51,341 bases of DNA from Bacteroidota bacterium (lineage in GTDB: Bacteria; Bacteroidota; Bacteroidia; AKYH767-A; 2013-40CM-41-45). The stretch covers positions 130,590-181,930 of the forward strand of contig QQVM01000009.1 of assembly GCA_003389385.1 (NCBI GenBank). The letters run 5' to 3'. A program made the position numbers and the translations under genes. Shown here one piece after another: positions 37,292 to 47,972 of the stretch. The notes beneath the pieces were generated by a model. The model was not told the DNA's origin. It did no database searches and worked only from the letters and a program-made list of their open reading frames with translations. The number at the start of each line of letters is the position of its first letter. Positions within the stretch are counted from its first letter, which is position 1.

Positions 37292-38423
37292 ATGAAATTA
37301 CAATTCTCTAATTCAAATTGGTATCACTACAGCATTTACAGTTTAAAACTGATTGCAAGCCTGACGCTTGTCATCTTACTTGGTGCTCAGAATGCAACTT
37401 ATGCATATGGAGCCATCAGTTACTATTCAAGAATATCAGGCGGTTGGAATAGTTCTATATGGTCTACGGTTTCTTCTTCAAGTCCTTCCTGCTCATGCAA
37501 TCCAGGTTGCTCAACCACAGATCAGATTGATGTGTATCATGATGTGACCATTTCAGATTGCAGTCCGTTCAGGCTGACCGGAAACGTAAAGGAATAGGTT
37601 CGCAACGGAAAAAAACTTATTATAAACGGGACATTGGAAATGTCCGGAACCAGTATTGTGGATATAGGGACTGGAAACATCCTTATAGTAAACGGGAATG
37701 TTAATATGACTGGTAATGCAAGCATGCAGATTGCAGGTCATTTTCGCATCAACGGCAATCTGAATATGGATGGAAGTACTTCAGTCTGCGGTTCAGGGAT
37801 TGGCAATGTATCCAGGACAATCACAGGCAGCTGATGGTGATTTGCTCAGCCATTGCCGGTACAGTTGACATTTTTCAGTGGTATGCAGACACTGAACACT
37901 CAGGTCATACTTTCCTGTCAAACTGCCAGCGAACAGAACTGTGATCGTTTTATTTTGAACGATCGCCTGAGGGGCGTGCTTATCATATGATCGGTGAAAT
38001 AGGAGCTGCAGGAAACTCCACAGTTATCAGAAATTATTCTTTCCCGATTTAAGACCCATGCCCGGGTATAATTATTATCGGCTGAAACAAGTGGATTATA
38101 ACGGAGTGGTAGAATATTACATGCTTGAATATGCCATACACTTAAAAAAAGTTCAAGGAGTAGCTGTTTTGTATCCAAACCCTTTAGCAAGAGGGAGGAA
38201 TATTTCAATTCAGTTGTCTCATCAATCTACTTCGCTTCGATTGTTAATTCATGATCACAGCGAAAAAGTTTTAATCGAAAGTATTCCGCAGAGTAATGTA
38301 AGTTCCAACATATATGCTTTGCAGACAGATCATTCCCAGTTGCCGAAAGGATTTTATCATTACACACTGATGGAAGAAAGGAGTATTATTTCTAATGGTA
38401 AACTAAGCGTTTCAGGAAATTAA
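37292..38423 (+). pseudogene. broken T9SS type A secreted protein
   Basis: One gene in pieces. It starts with a signal-like N-terminus (ATG 37292) and a Ser-rich stretch, then TAG at 37595. The same frame continues through Asn/Gly-rich repeats (NGNVNMTGNASMQIAGHF) to TGA 37832 and TGA 37838, then reads LPVQLTFFSGMQTLNTQVIL, the family's usual LPVELLSFTA block. Near 37957 a single-base loss moves it into the next frame (ERSPEGRAYHMIGEIG), and near 38046 a second loss moves it again (DLRPMPGYNYYRLKQVDY). The type A sorting domain is intact (LYPNPLARGRNISIQL ... GFYHYTL). Both losses fit a missing G from a GG pair. Product almost certainly not made. Confidence 0.85.
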
Positions 38424-38445
38424 TCGGGAATTGTTGAGGGGTTGC

Positions 38446-38479
38446 AAAAAAAAAGAGGAGCCATGATGGACTCCTCTTT
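38446..38479 (-). terminator. terminator downstream of the anti-sigma-type gene
   Basis: AAAGAGGAG (38452-38460) pairs with CTCCTCTTT (38471-38479) around a short loop that can extend by CC/GG. The T-run (complement of 38446-38454) is on the minus strand, 20 bp past the stop. Confidence 0.8.
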
Positions 38480-38499
38480 GCTTTATGTAAACCTAAAGA

Positions 38500-38937
38500 T
38501 CAGGCGTTCGCTATTCTGAAATTCATTTCAACCACTCTTCCGTTTTCGGAAAAGATAAGCTGGTCAGTGAGATGCTTCATCAGAAAAATCCCTCTGCCGC
38601 ATTCCTTCTCAATATTTTCAGGTGAGGTGGGATCGGGGAGATTGTAATAGTCAAATCCGGGACCCTGGTCAGTAATAGTGAATGTGATTGAATGAGGGTT
38701 GTGCATCACAGTTACATGAACCTTTTTTGAAGGATCTGATTTATTGCCGTGATAGATGGCATTGGTCACCGCTTCGGTGATAGCCACCAGCATATTGCCG
38801 TACATATCTTCGCTGACATTGTACTTGTCGCGTACCTCGTCAATCATCCTCTCAACGGCTGAAATGCTGTCAGGACTTGAGTTTAGTTCCATAGTCTGAC
38901 TTTCACCGTCCACATGCATAATTGTGCTATTTTTCAA
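38500..38937 (-). CDS. RsbW-like anti-sigma / GHKL ATPase
   Basis: 145 residues, single GHKL ATPase domain. N-box AITEAVTNAIYHGN (Glu55, Asn59), G1 DQGPGF (90-95), and G2 GRGIFLM (114-120). The lid DYYNLPDPTSPENIEKE is typical of the RsbW/SpoIIAB-like serine kinase group. Such proteins usually bind a sigma factor or phosphorylate an antagonist; no partner gene is nearby. Its start overlaps the end of the DUF4175 gene by 11 bases, so translation of the two is probably coupled. Confidence 0.85.
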   Translation of the reverse strand: MKNSTIMHVDGESQTMELNSSPDSISAVERMIDEVRDKYNVSEDMYGNMLVAITEAVTNAIYHGNKSDPSKKVHVTVMHNPHSITFTITDQGPGFDYYNLPDPTSPENIEKECGRGIFLMKHLTDQLIFSENGRVVEMNFRIANA

Positions 38938-41900
38938 GAGATTGGAAATATTCGTTTACTTTTTGTTTGTAATAGGAGTTCAGTGATGGAGGAACAGTTT
39001 TGAGCAGTTCCATCTCCTTTAACTTAAGTTTCTTATACTCCTCAAACTCCGCAGGGTTACGCTGAAAGAGATTTTTTGCTTCATTGGATTTGCGCTGTTC
39101 GTCCTGATCTCTTTCCCGCTCTGCGCGCTCGCTTTCAAGCAAACGGGTTAGAATATCCTGCTGGCGTTTCAATGTCTGCTCGGAAATCATGCGGTTAACA
39201 ATGTCTTTTTCAGACTCTTCCATTCTCTTTGCGATATCTTCAAGGTTACCGAGGGCATTGCGGCCGTCCTTGTTTTCTTCCTGATTCAGTTTCTGCAGTT
39301 CACGACGGATGAATTCCTGCTGGGCGGCCATTTTGGCCAGTTCCTCACTCCAGCCTTGTCCGCGCGCCTTCTGGCCAGGCTTATTGCCTTCCTTCTCCAT
39401 TTTCTCCTTCATCTTCTGCATGTTCTTATTCAACTCTTCCTGCATTTTCCGCATTTCAGAAAGACTTGGCTTTGAATTACCTGGCTTGTTGCAATTGGCT
39501 GTTCCCGGTTTTGATTTCGCCATTTGCTGTTGCATTTGATTCAGTGCCTCGCTCAGCATCAGCGTGAGGTTGTTCACTGAAGTCATGATAAATTGCTGCC
39601 TGCTTCTACCCTGAGGAACCATGCGGTCCTCAATGTTTTTCAGGGCTTCGGCCATGTTCATGTTGATGGCGGAAATTTCCTGATTCACTTTTGCCTGAAT
39701 TTGAATCACTCTTTTACTCAGCGCAAACAGTGAATCTTCGATCATCTTCGCGTTGTCTTTCAGTTTTCTTTGTTGCTGTCCGACTTTAAGGTATTGAGGA
39801 TTGTTGATGTCCATGCTACGGAGGTCCTGCATCAGCTTTTCCTGGTCGAAGGAGAGGCGGAGCAGATTTTCAAGCAGCGCCCTCAAAGCCTGCATGTCTT
39901 CTTCCTGTTGCTCCTGCTGCATGTTCTGTTGCATCTGCTGCATTTGCTGGGCCATTTTCTCCATCTTCTGGGTAGCGTCCTTCTGAGATTTTCCTGCCTT
40001 GTTATTTTTCTTTTGCTCCAGCTGATCGGAACTGTTCTTCATGTCCTGCTGAATGCTTTGCTCCTGGTTTTCGGTGTCAGGCAGATTCTGCTTTTCTTCC
40101 AGTGCATCATTCTTCTTCGCCAGATCGTCCATGTCCTTACGGAAATCTTCAAACTCCTTGTTCAGCTGGTCCTGCTTCTCTTTTAGGTCCTGACTGTCGG
40201 CGTTTTTCTCATCTGATTTTTTAGCAAGCTCATCCTGCTTTTTTGCAAGCTCATTGAGTTTATCAATATTTTCCTGAAGCTTTTGTTCGAACTCAAGCTG
40301 CTTGAAATGTTCAATTGCCCGCTCAAGTTCTTTCTGAAGATCTTTGTTGTCCATCTTCAATTCGCTAAGCTGCTCCTGAAGCCGGCTTTTGTCCACATTC
40401 TCCATCAGCTTTTCCAGTTCTTCCATGAGCTTTTGCATTTCAGGTGACATCACCTGATCCATCAGTGCCTGAAGTTGTTCCTGTTTTTGAAGGATGTCTT
40501 CATTAACCCGTTTGTACTCCTGTTCCTGTTTGTTTTTCTGTTCAAACTTCTTTCTCATTTCTTCTAGAAGTTTTTCCAGTTCTTTCTGTTTTTTCAGCAG
40601 ATCTTCAGCTTTCTTTTTGTCTTCCCAGCTGAGTTCTTTTTTGTCCAGAAGTTTTTTATTGAGATCATTCAGTTCTTTCTGAATCTGCTCAGCTGTTTTC
40701 ATGCTCTTCTTCAGGTCATCCTTGATGCTTTGACTGCTTTTCTCCGAGTTCTCTGCAATCTCTTTCAGTGTAGGAGCTTTGAAAACCTGTGTCTGAGAAC
40801 GAGTGCTTTTCGGACCCGCCAGACCGTCGTTGTCGGATATCTCAAAGTAATATTCAATCTCATCACCTGCCATCAGATTCACTTGTGCAAGATCCCAGAA
40901 ATAGAAAAACTGATCGCTCGTATTGCTCTTGCTTACGGCAATTTTATCTGTGAAAGATTTGTTCCTTTTATTTTCGAGTGTGTCGTTCGATTTGAGAAAA
41001 CGATAATGAAATGCCAGTCCGCTGAAACCATAATCGTCTTTCACTAAACCTTTGAAATAAGTCCGCTTGGTTGAAAACGAATCGCGCTGTTGTTCCACTG
41101 AAATTGTTGGATACAAATCCGGAATCACCGACACCCCAAAACGAATCGAGTCCTTGTTGGAAAGAAATTGGTTACTCGTAGTAATGATATAAGCATCATT
41201 TCTGAAAAACTTCCTGTTATAAGCGAACGCATTCTGTCCGCTTCTATCAAGGCGGATGACGGTGTCTTGAAACACCATTCTGATAAAATCCGTGTTCTGA
41301 GTGTTGAAATTCCAAATGACTTTTGTCCCAGCTGGAATCACAAGGTCGCCTGTATTTTGTAGGGATTCATTTTTCCTTCCGAGATATGCGGGGTATTCCA
41401 GGCTCACCTGAAAATTCATCAGCACCGGGTTGGGTAATGCTTCGAGTGTGTATGCACTGCTGTAAAATCCGTCTGCAAAAAGGCGGAATGACTGATTGCC
41501 CTGTATGTTGCGGAAATGATGATGAAAGGCATTGATGTTTTCCTTTTCAAGTCTGATCAGGTTCCCGTCAATCTCAATGAATGCTTCAGCGGGAATCTCA
41601 TTGCCTTTTGTTTCAATCTTCAGTTCGAAATCCTGTTGCTGAATTGCCTGAAGCTTTTCATTCAACACGACAAATTCGAATGGAGCTGGTTTTTCAAACT
41701 GCGTACCATGACGGATAAGTCTCTGTGTACTGTCCTTGATCATGGACGGAGCAGAAAAAAGTATGATGAAAAATGCCAGCAGGGGAATGGCTGCATATTT
41801 CAGGTACTTTCTGTTCTCGGAAATGTTGATGGCATTTACGAAAGGAACCGGTTTGATCTCCTTAATTTTCTGGTCAATGCTGGCATGAATCAGCATTTCA

Positions 41901-42286
41901 TTGTTTGTTTCAGATGCGCTGATCTCCGACTGTTTTTTTAGCTGCAGAATATTGAGCAGCTTATCCTGCACATCAGCGAAATGCTTACCAATGATTTGCG
42001 CCGCCTGCTCATAGGAAATGATTTTTCCGAATCTGTAAAGATGTGCTAAGGGAACAGCGATGAACTTTCCCATGATGAAAAGCATTCCTGCCAGGAATGT
42101 GTAGAAGAGGATTGTTCTTGGTAAGGGAGCAAGATGACCAAAATGTTCAACCGCAGCTACTATAAGGAAAAAAGCCAGGACAAGGGCAAAGGAATAGATT
42201 AGTCCTTTAATCAGCTGATTCTTATAATACTTGCGGATAAAACCGTCAAGCTTATTAATTAGATCATTATAGTTGTTGTTCGTCAT
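38927..42286 (-). CDS. DUF4175 giant membrane/coiled-coil protein
   Basis: 1119 residues. Membrane segments at about 27-47, 57-75 and 163-181; a beta-rich extracytoplasmic-type region to about 520; then some 550 residues of almost uninterrupted coiled coil rich in Gln, Lys, Glu and Met (LEKLLEEMRKKFEQKNKQEQ), and a C-terminal RDQDEQRKSNEAKNLFQRN region. This layout is that of DUF4175 proteins of Bacteroidota, whose function is not established. It is the first gene of a two-gene unit with the anti-sigma-type ATPase. Confidence 0.85.
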   Translation of the reverse strand: MTNNNYNDLINKLDGFIRKYYKNQLIKGLIYSFALVLAFFLIVAAVEHFGHLAPLPRTILFYTFLAGMLFIMGKFIAVPLAHLYRFGKIISYEQAAQIIGKHFADVQDKLLNILQLKKQSEISASETNNEMLIHASIDQKIKEIKPVPFVNAINISENRKYLKYAAIPLLAFFIILFSAPSMIKDSTQRLIRHGTQFEKPAPFEFVVLNEKLQAIQQQDFELKIETKGNEIPAEAFIEIDGNLIRLEKENINAFHHHFRNIQGNQSFRLFADGFYSSAYTLEALPNPVLMNFQVSLEYPAYLGRKNESLQNTGDLVIPAGTKVIWNFNTQNTDFIRMVFQDTVIRLDRSGQNAFAYNRKFFRNDAYIITTSNQFLSNKDSIRFGVSVIPDLYPTISVEQQRDSFSTKRTYFKGLVKDDYGFSGLAFHYRFLKSNDTLENKRNKSFTDKIAVSKSNTSDQFFYFWDLAQVNLMAGDEIEYYFEISDNDGLAGPKSTRSQTQVFKAPTLKEIAENSEKSSQSIKDDLKKSMKTAEQIQKELNDLNKKLLDKKELSWEDKKKAEDLLKKQKELEKLLEEMRKKFEQKNKQEQEYKRVNEDILQKQEQLQALMDQVMSPEMQKLMEELEKLMENVDKSRLQEQLSELKMDNKDLQKELERAIEHFKQLEFEQKLQENIDKLNELAKKQDELAKKSDEKNADSQDLKEKQDQLNKEFEDFRKDMDDLAKKNDALEEKQNLPDTENQEQSIQQDMKNSSDQLEQKKNNKAGKSQKDATQKMEKMAQQMQQMQQNMQQEQQEEDMQALRALLENLLRLSFDQEKLMQDLRSMDINNPQYLKVGQQQRKLKDNAKMIEDSLFALSKRVIQIQAKVNQEISAINMNMAEALKNIEDRMVPQGRSRQQFIMTSVNNLTLMLSEALNQMQQQMAKSKPGTANCNKPGNSKPSLSEMRKMQEELNKNMQKMKEKMEKEGNKPGQKARGQGWSEELAKMAAQQEFIRRELQKLNQEENKDGRNALGNLEDIAKRMEESEKDIVNRMISEQTLKRQQDILTRLLESERAERERDQDEQRKSNEAKNLFQRNPAEFEEYKKLKLKEMELLKTVPPSLNSYYKQKVNEYFQSLEK

Positions 42287-42442
42287 TAAAGGCCCTTCAG
42301 ATATGGCATTCAGGGAATTACAAATGTACGAAATAACGTAAGAAAGGCTTCATTTATTGAGTGTTAATCAAGGTTAATGATCCACATTAAGTTTTGAATT
42401 CATATTTTTTTTCCACTAAACTGAATCTTTTACCTTCGCTGC

Positions 42443-43324
42443 ATGCATCTTTTAAGCCCAGATGGTTTTGATGATTACGAGCTCATTGATTGCGGGAACT
42501 TCCTGAAACTTGAGCGTTTTGGTAAATATGTTACGATTCGCCCGGAACCGCAGGCTGTTTGGGATCCTGTACTCAGTGAAAAGGAATGGAATAAAACGGC
42601 CCATGTGAGATTTGTGCCAAGATCAAGTTCTTCCGGTGACTGGAAAAAGCTCAGGGAAATGCCCGATCGATGGAATGTCCGGTATAGTCTGAAAAACAAG
42701 AACAAGACTAAGGCGGCAGATATTAGTTTTCGTCTTGCCCTTACTTCATTCAAACATGTAGGCATTTTCCCGGAGCAGGCCTGCAATTGGGATTTCATAC
42801 ATGAGAGCATTGGCAAAATGAAAACAAAGCAGGCCAGAGTGCTGAACCTCTTTGCATATACTGGAGGCGCTTCACTCGCTGCAAGGTCAGCAGGAGCAGA
42901 TGTGGTTCATCTGGATTCGATCAAACAGGTGGTAAGCTGGGCGAAAGACAATATGGAATTATCAGGATTGAGTGATATTCGTTGGATAGTGGAAGACGCC
43001 CTGACTTTTGTAAAAAGGGAAGTGAAGCGGGGTAAAAAATATCACGGGATTGTACTTGATCCTCCTGCATACGGTCACGGTACTGGCGGACAAAAATGGA
43101 AGCTCGAAGACATGATCAATGAAATGATTGCCCTGGTGAAGCAGTTGCTGGAACCAGAGGAGCACTTTCTTTTGCTGAACACTTATTCTTTGGGTTTTTC
43201 TTCCCTGATCGTGGAGAATTTACTTAAGGGTCCGGCTGCTCTCCAATGCGGCGAATTATTTCTTAATTCATCTCAGGATACAAAATTGCCTTTGGGGGTA
43301 TTTGGCAGATATCTTCAAACCTGA
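42443..43324 (+). CDS. class I SAM-dependent methyltransferase (rRNA methyltransferase-like)
   Basis: 293 residues. A PUA-like or other small N-terminal domain (1-100) precedes a Rossmann methyltransferase: motif I LNLFAYTGGASLAA (134-148), the acidic residue of VVHLD (153-157), and motif IV LDPPAYG (around 205). DPPxYG motifs occur in RlmI/RlmK-type RNA m5C/m2G methyltransferases. The substrate, probably 23S rRNA, is inferred from family. It is divergent from the DUF4175 gene. Confidence 0.85.
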   Translation: MHLLSPDGFDDYELIDCGNFLKLERFGKYVTIRPEPQAVWDPVLSEKEWNKTAHVRFVPRSSSSGDWKKLREMPDRWNVRYSLKNKNKTKAADISFRLALTSFKHVGIFPEQACNWDFIHESIGKMKTKQARVLNLFAYTGGASLAARSAGADVVHLDSIKQVVSWAKDNMELSGLSDIRWIVEDALTFVKREVKRGKKYHGIVLDPPAYGHGTGGQKWKLEDMINEMIALVKQLLEPEEHFLLLNTYSLGFSSLIVENLLKGPAALQCGELFLNSSQDTKLPLGVFGRYLQT

Positions 43325-43480
43325 TTGTATAGATCTTTGATTTTTTAATCAGGATTTTGATTTTCATGCGCATGAAACTTTTCCACAATTGCAGAATCAA
43401 TTGAATGGAAACTTACATTTATACCATCATTTTATTAAATTTAAATATAGATAAAGGGAAAATATAAGGAGAAGACATAA

Positions 43481-44248
43481 ATGACTATTGAAAGTTTACA
43501 GCAAAAGCTTGAAAATCAAAAGCGCTACATTGCGCAATTAACTGAAGAAAACGAGGAATTGTATCATCAATTCAATCATCTGATGATCAGAAACACCAAA
43601 TTGCTAAAGCGTGTGGATGACCTTCAGAAAATCATTGACGACCTGCACATCCGGATTGAAGAATTGCAGCTCATCAACGGAAACATGATGCAGCTGAATG
43701 ACAACCTGAGGAAAAGAACGGAGAATGCCATCAAAACCGGAAGTGATATTCAAAAGATACATGGTGTTATTTCAAATGCTTATAATGATGATATAAAGTA
43801 TTTCAGCACCCTTGCCAATATTCAGGATCCTGCCGACCAGTTTGATCTCGATGATTTGTTCGACCGCTGGAAGAATTATCCCGGACAGCAATCGCAAAAC
43901 GCTCCTAACCTGAGAAAGCAGGTGCTGATGATGGTGCATCTATACAATAACAAGTCTTTGCGTGCTTCCGATCTGTTCAACCTGACCGGTGTGGGTGGAG
44001 TGACAGGTGCACGTTATGTGTCAACCTTGAAAAAGCACGGGCTAATCCAGTATACCGGAGCCAGGAAGAAAGGGCATTATCAGATCACTCAGTCGGGCAG
44101 GGATTTTATTGAAGGAAAAAACCAGCCTCAGAAATCTCCTCTGACTCGCGATCTGGAAGTATCCAATGCCATGCCGCATGGGAGAAAAGATCCTCTGGTT
44201 CATACAGCCACGGAAGGCGAGTCCTTCCATATGTCTGAAGACCTGTAA
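43481..44248 (+). CDS. coiled-coil / winged-helix protein, unknown
   Basis: 255 residues. Residues 1-85 form a regular coiled coil (TEENEELYHQFNHLM ... RVDDLQKIIDDLHIRIEEL). About 140-212 look like a winged helix-turn-helix (LRASDLFNLTGVGGVTGARY, VSTLKKHGLIQY, KKGHYQITQSGRDFIEG). The tail is polar. Probably a dimeric DNA-binding regulator; no ligand domain is seen. Unusually for this window, an AGGAG sequence lies about 9 bases before ATG 43481. It is followed by a terminator. I do not recognise a named family. Confidence 0.65.
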   Translation: MTIESLQQKLENQKRYIAQLTEENEELYHQFNHLMIRNTKLLKRVDDLQKIIDDLHIRIEELQLINGNMMQLNDNLRKRTENAIKTGSDIQKIHGVISNAYNDDIKYFSTLANIQDPADQFDLDDLFDRWKNYPGQQSQNAPNLRKQVLMMVHLYNNKSLRASDLFNLTGVGGVTGARYVSTLKKHGLIQYTGARKKGHYQITQSGRDFIEGKNQPQKSPLTRDLEVSNAMPHGRKDPLVHTATEGESFHMSEDL

Positions 44249-44276
44249 AACAAATCTTTTGAAACACAATGCAGCT

Positions 44277-44303
44277 AAACCCGGACCAGAATTCCGGGTT
44301 TTT
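44277..44303 (+). terminator. terminator before gltX
   Basis: AAACCCGGA, short loop, TTCCGGGTTT and T-run, 29 bp after the stop of the coiled-coil/winged-helix gene. Confidence 0.85.
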
Positions 44304-44358
44304 GCTTAAAGGCTTTGTTCAATCATGAATCTCAATATGAAATCCTAAATTTGCCGGC

Positions 44359-45912
44359 ATGAGTTCGAGGAAAATCAGAGTGCGTTTTGCGCCCAGTCCG
44401 ACAGGCCCCCTGCATATGGGTGGAGTCAGGACGGCTCTTTATAATTATCTCTTCGCCAAAAAGCAGGGAGGCGATTTCATTTTGCGCATTGAAGACACAG
44501 ACCAGAACAGGTTTGTGAAGGGTGCGGAAGAATACATCATCGAGTCGCTTAAGTGGTGCGGAATTGAACCCAATGAGGGAATTGGTTTTGGAAACGGTCC
44601 CCATGCGCCGTACAGACAGAGTGAAAGAAAGGAACTCTACAGAAAGCACGTGGAAGAGTTGATAGCAAAAGGAAAGGCTTACTACGCATTCGACAGCGCG
44701 GAGGATCTGGACATTATTCGCAAGCAGTGGGAAGCTGAAAAGAAAACTTTTGCTTATGATTCTTCCACAAGATTGAATATGAAGAATTCGCTCACTCTGG
44801 ATGCCTTAAAGGTGAAGGACTTGATTTCATCAGGCGCTTCTTATGTGGTGAGACTTCTGGTTCCGGAGAACGAAGAAATTCACGTTCAGGATATCATTCG
44901 TGGTGAAGTGAACGTAAACAGTTCCCTGATTGACGATAAAGTATTGTTTAAGAGCGACGGCATGCCGACATATCATCTTGCCAATGTGGTGGATGATTAC
45001 CTGATGCAGATCACCCATGTAATTCGCGGAGAGGAATGGTTGCCATCGGCGCCATTGCATGTGCTGCTTTACCGTTCCTTCGGATGGGAAAGTGTGATGC
45101 CTCAGTTTGCGCATCTTCCATTACTACTGAAACCAGAAGGCAACGGAAAGCTCAGCAAACGGGATGGTGACCGTCTGGGATTTCCTGTCTTTCCGTTGGA
45201 GTGGAAAGACCCTGAAAGCGGAGAGGTTTCTTCAGGATACCGTGAGAAAGGATATTATCCCGAAGCTTTTATTAATATGCTGGCTCTGCTTGGATGGCAT
45301 GCAAGCGGTGATAAGGAGTTGTTTACCATGGAAGAGCTTATTCAGGATTTTACTCTCGAGAGAGTGCACAAGGCCGGAGCCAAGTTTGATCCGGAAAAAG
45401 CAAAATGGTTCAACGAACATTACCTGCGTTTAAAAAGCGATAAAGTACTTGCCGCTCATCTGAAGAAAATTGCTGCCGATGAATTCGGACTAAAAGGTGA
45501 TGATCATCGTTTGAAGGATGAGTTCCTGCTGAATGCGGTTCGTCTTCTGAAAGAACGTGTACAGTTTGAACACGAAATGGCAGAAAAAGGAGTGTATCTG
45601 TTCATGGCTCCCGCAGATTACGATCGTCCTCTGATTGAAAAAAAGTGGAAGCCTACGCACGGAGGATTTTTCCAGGCGCTTTTGAATTCCTTATCAGGAA
45701 TGTCTGGTTTTTCCGCGGCTGAGGTGGAAAGTGTTTTCAAGGAAACGGCTGCTGCGCAGGGCGTCAAGCCCGGTGAAGTGCTGCAGCTGCTTCGTGTTTT
45801 TGTGAGCGGACAGGGCGGAGGCGTAGATTTATTCGGAATGCTGTCATTGCTTGGAAAGGAAGAAGTGCTGGAGCGACTTGAGAAAGCAATGAGTACGGCA
45901 GTGAGTGTTTAA
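44359..45912 (+). CDS. gltX: glutamate--tRNA ligase
   Basis: 517 residues. Class I signatures: HIGH-type [11 protein letters not shown] at 12-22 and KMSKS-type KLSKRDGD. It charges tRNA-Glu. The C-terminal domain is of normal length. It starts the gltX-glnS-folB group, with 17 bp to glnS. Confidence 0.95.
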   Translation: MSSRKIRVRFAPSPTGPLHMGGVRTALYNYLFAKKQGGDFILRIEDTDQNRFVKGAEEYIIESLKWCGIEPNEGIGFGNGPHAPYRQSERKELYRKHVEELIAKGKAYYAFDSAEDLDIIRKQWEAEKKTFAYDSSTRLNMKNSLTLDALKVKDLISSGASYVVRLLVPENEEIHVQDIIRGEVNVNSSLIDDKVLFKSDGMPTYHLANVVDDYLMQITHVIRGEEWLPSAPLHVLLYRSFGWESVMPQFAHLPLLLKPEGNGKLSKRDGDRLGFPVFPLEWKDPESGEVSSGYREKGYYPEAFINMLALLGWHASGDKELFTMEELIQDFTLERVHKAGAKFDPEKAKWFNEHYLRLKSDKVLAAHLKKIAADEFGLKGDDHRLKDEFLLNAVRLLKERVQFEHEMAEKGVYLFMAPADYDRPLIEKKWKPTHGGFFQALLNSLSGMSGFSAAEVESVFKETAAAQGVKPGEVLQLLRVFVSGQGGGVDLFGMLSLLGKEEVLERLEKAMSTAVSV

Positions 45913-45929
45913 AATTTAATATTGAAATT

Positions 45930-47603
45930 ATGTCAACTGAAAAGGGACCGAATTTTCTGGAAGAAATAGTTGCGGAGGATGTCAAGAGCGGTAAACACGG
46001 AGGCCGTGTGCTTACTCGCTTTCCGCCGGAACCAAACGGATATCTGCACATCGGTCATTCCAAATCAATCTGCCTGAATTTCGGCCTTGCCGAGCAGTTC
46101 AACGGAAAAACAAATCTCCGCTTCGATGATACCAACCCCGAGACAGAAGAAACCGAATATGTGGAGAGCATCAAGGAAGATATCCGCTGGCTTGGATTTG
46201 AATGGGCTAATGAGTTTTACGCATCGGATTATTTTCCTCAACTGTATGATTTTGCTGTGAGTCTGATCAAGAAAGGATTGGCTTATGTAGACGATTCCAG
46301 CGCGGATGAAATTGCCTCCATGAAAGGTACTCCAACCGAACCGGGCCGCAACAGTCCTTTTCGAGACAGAAGCATTGATGAAAACCTCAACCTCTTTGAT
46401 CGCATGCGCAAGGGGGAATTCGAAGAAGGAAGCAGGGTGCTGAGAGCGAAGATAGACATGGCCTCACCGAACATGCACATGCGTGATCCCATCATGTATA
46501 GGATAAAGCATGCGCATCATCACCGTACGGGTGACAAGTGGTGCATCTATCCGATGTATGACTTTGCGCACGGACAGAGCGACTCCATCGAAAAGATCAC
46601 GCATTCTGTCTGCACACTCGAGTTTGAAGTGCACCGGCCTTTGTACGAATGGTTCATTGAAAAGCTGGAGATTTTTCCAAGCAAACAGTATGAGTTCGCG
46701 AGGCTCAACTTGAATTATACTGTGATGAGCAAGCGCAAGCTGCTGCAGCTCGTGAATGAAAAGCATGTAAGCGGCTGGGATGATCCCAGGATGCCAACCA
46801 TTTCCGGACTGAGAAGAAGAGGGTACACACCTGCGAGCATCCGCAATTTTGCAGAGCGGGTTGGTGTGGCAAGAAGAGAGAACATCATCGACGTGGGACT
46901 TTTGGAGTTTTGCATCAGAGAAGATCTCAATAAAATCGCATTGCGCAGGATGGTGGTACTGGATCCGCTAAAACTTGTGATCACGAATTACCCGGAAGGG
47001 AAAACTGAAATGTTGCCAGCAGAAAACAATCCGGAAGCGGAGGACAAGGGAGGAGAAAGAGAGATCCCTTTCAGCAGGGAGCTTTGGATTGAAAGGGAAG
47101 ATTTTATGGAGAATCCGGGAAAGAAATATTTCAGGCTCGGGCCCGGACTGAAAGTGCGCCTGAAACATGCTTATATCATATCCTGTGATTCATTTGAAAA
47201 AGATGAACACGGAAAGGTGACCCAGGTGAATTGCACATACATTCCGGAAAGCAAAAGCGGACATGACACCAGCGGCATCAATGTGAAAGGAACCATGCAC
47301 TGGGTGAGTATTCCGCAGGCGGTACCGTGTGAAGTGCGTTTGTACGACAGGTTGTTCAGGGTGGAGGATCCCGCTTCCGCCGAAGGAGATTTCAAGGATC
47401 ATTTGAATCCGGAAAATCTGACTGTTGTAAAGCAGGCGATGGCTGAGCCTTCTCTGCTAAATACTTCTGCAGGAGATAAATTTCAATTTATCAGAAAGGG
47501 ATATTTCTGCACTGATAAAGATTCGAGTGAAGGCAAACCGGTGTTTAACCGCACGGTTACATTAAAGGACACCTGGGCAAAGATTGCCGGAAAGGATAGT
47601 TAA
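45930..47603 (+). CDS. glnS: glutamine--tRNA ligase
   Basis: 557 residues, full-length. HIGH-type [15 protein letters not shown] (about 31-45) and KMSKS-type VMSKRKL. It charges tRNA-Gln directly, so the cell need not use the GatCAB route for Gln. Directly downstream of gltX with a 17-bp gap, and 9 bp before folB. Confidence 0.95.
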   Translation: MSTEKGPNFLEEIVAEDVKSGKHGGRVLTRFPPEPNGYLHIGHSKSICLNFGLAEQFNGKTNLRFDDTNPETEETEYVESIKEDIRWLGFEWANEFYASDYFPQLYDFAVSLIKKGLAYVDDSSADEIASMKGTPTEPGRNSPFRDRSIDENLNLFDRMRKGEFEEGSRVLRAKIDMASPNMHMRDPIMYRIKHAHHHRTGDKWCIYPMYDFAHGQSDSIEKITHSVCTLEFEVHRPLYEWFIEKLEIFPSKQYEFARLNLNYTVMSKRKLLQLVNEKHVSGWDDPRMPTISGLRRRGYTPASIRNFAERVGVARRENIIDVGLLEFCIREDLNKIALRRMVVLDPLKLVITNYPEGKTEMLPAENNPEAEDKGGEREIPFSRELWIEREDFMENPGKKYFRLGPGLKVRLKHAYIISCDSFEKDEHGKVTQVNCTYIPESKSGHDTSGINVKGTMHWVSIPQAVPCEVRLYDRLFRVEDPASAEGDFKDHLNPENLTVVKQAMAEPSLLNTSAGDKFQFIRKGYFCTDKDSSEGKPVFNRTVTLKDTWAKIAGKDS

Positions 47604-47612
47604 CCCGGGAAA

Positions 47613-47972
47613 ATGGTCATCGAATTAAATAATCTGCGCTTTTATTCTTTTCACGGATGTCTTGAAGAAGAATCCGTGATCGGCGGTCATTACACTGTGG
47701 ATGTGAAAATTTTCACTGATCTGGATAAGCAGAAAATAAAAGATGAGCTTTCCGAAACGGTGGATTACTGCGACATCTTTGAAGCTGTAAAAAAAGAGAT
47801 GGCAATCCGTTCCAAGCTGATTGAACACGCAGCACAAAGAATAGCCGGGTCACTGCTAAGTATAAATGAAAAAATTACAGATGTTGAAGTCTGCGTGACC
47901 AAGATCAGTCCGCCAATGAACGGAGACGTGGGGAGTGTGAGTGTCAGGCTACGCGCTTCGCGCTCCGTGTGA
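47613..47972 (+). CDS. folB: dihydroneopterin aldolase
   Basis: 119 residues with the family blocks YSFHGCLEEE (catalytic region), YCDIFEAVKKEM and KLIEHAAQRIA; the catalytic Lys is in VCVTKISPP. It makes 6-hydroxymethyl-dihydropterin in folate synthesis. The last few codons (RLRASRSV) are encoded by a GC-rich CGCGCTTCGCGCT palindrome-like stretch, so the C-terminus may have been altered by a small repeat. Confidence 0.92.
   Translation: MVIELNNLRFYSFHGCLEEESVIGGHYTVDVKIFTDLDKQKIKDELSETVDYCDIFEAVKKEMAIRSKLIEHAAQRIAGSLLSINEKITDVEVCVTKISPPMNGDVGSVSVRLRASRSV

Noticed and set aside
37292-38423. Programmed recoding (stop read-through and frameshift) in the T9SS gene
   Set aside because: Three stops and two shifts without slippery heptamers or structures make decay far simpler.
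39770-40186. 138-codon plus-strand frame rich in Leu and Phe
   Set aside because: Antisense of the Gln/Glu/Lys coiled coil of the DUF4175 gene; composition fully explained by that.
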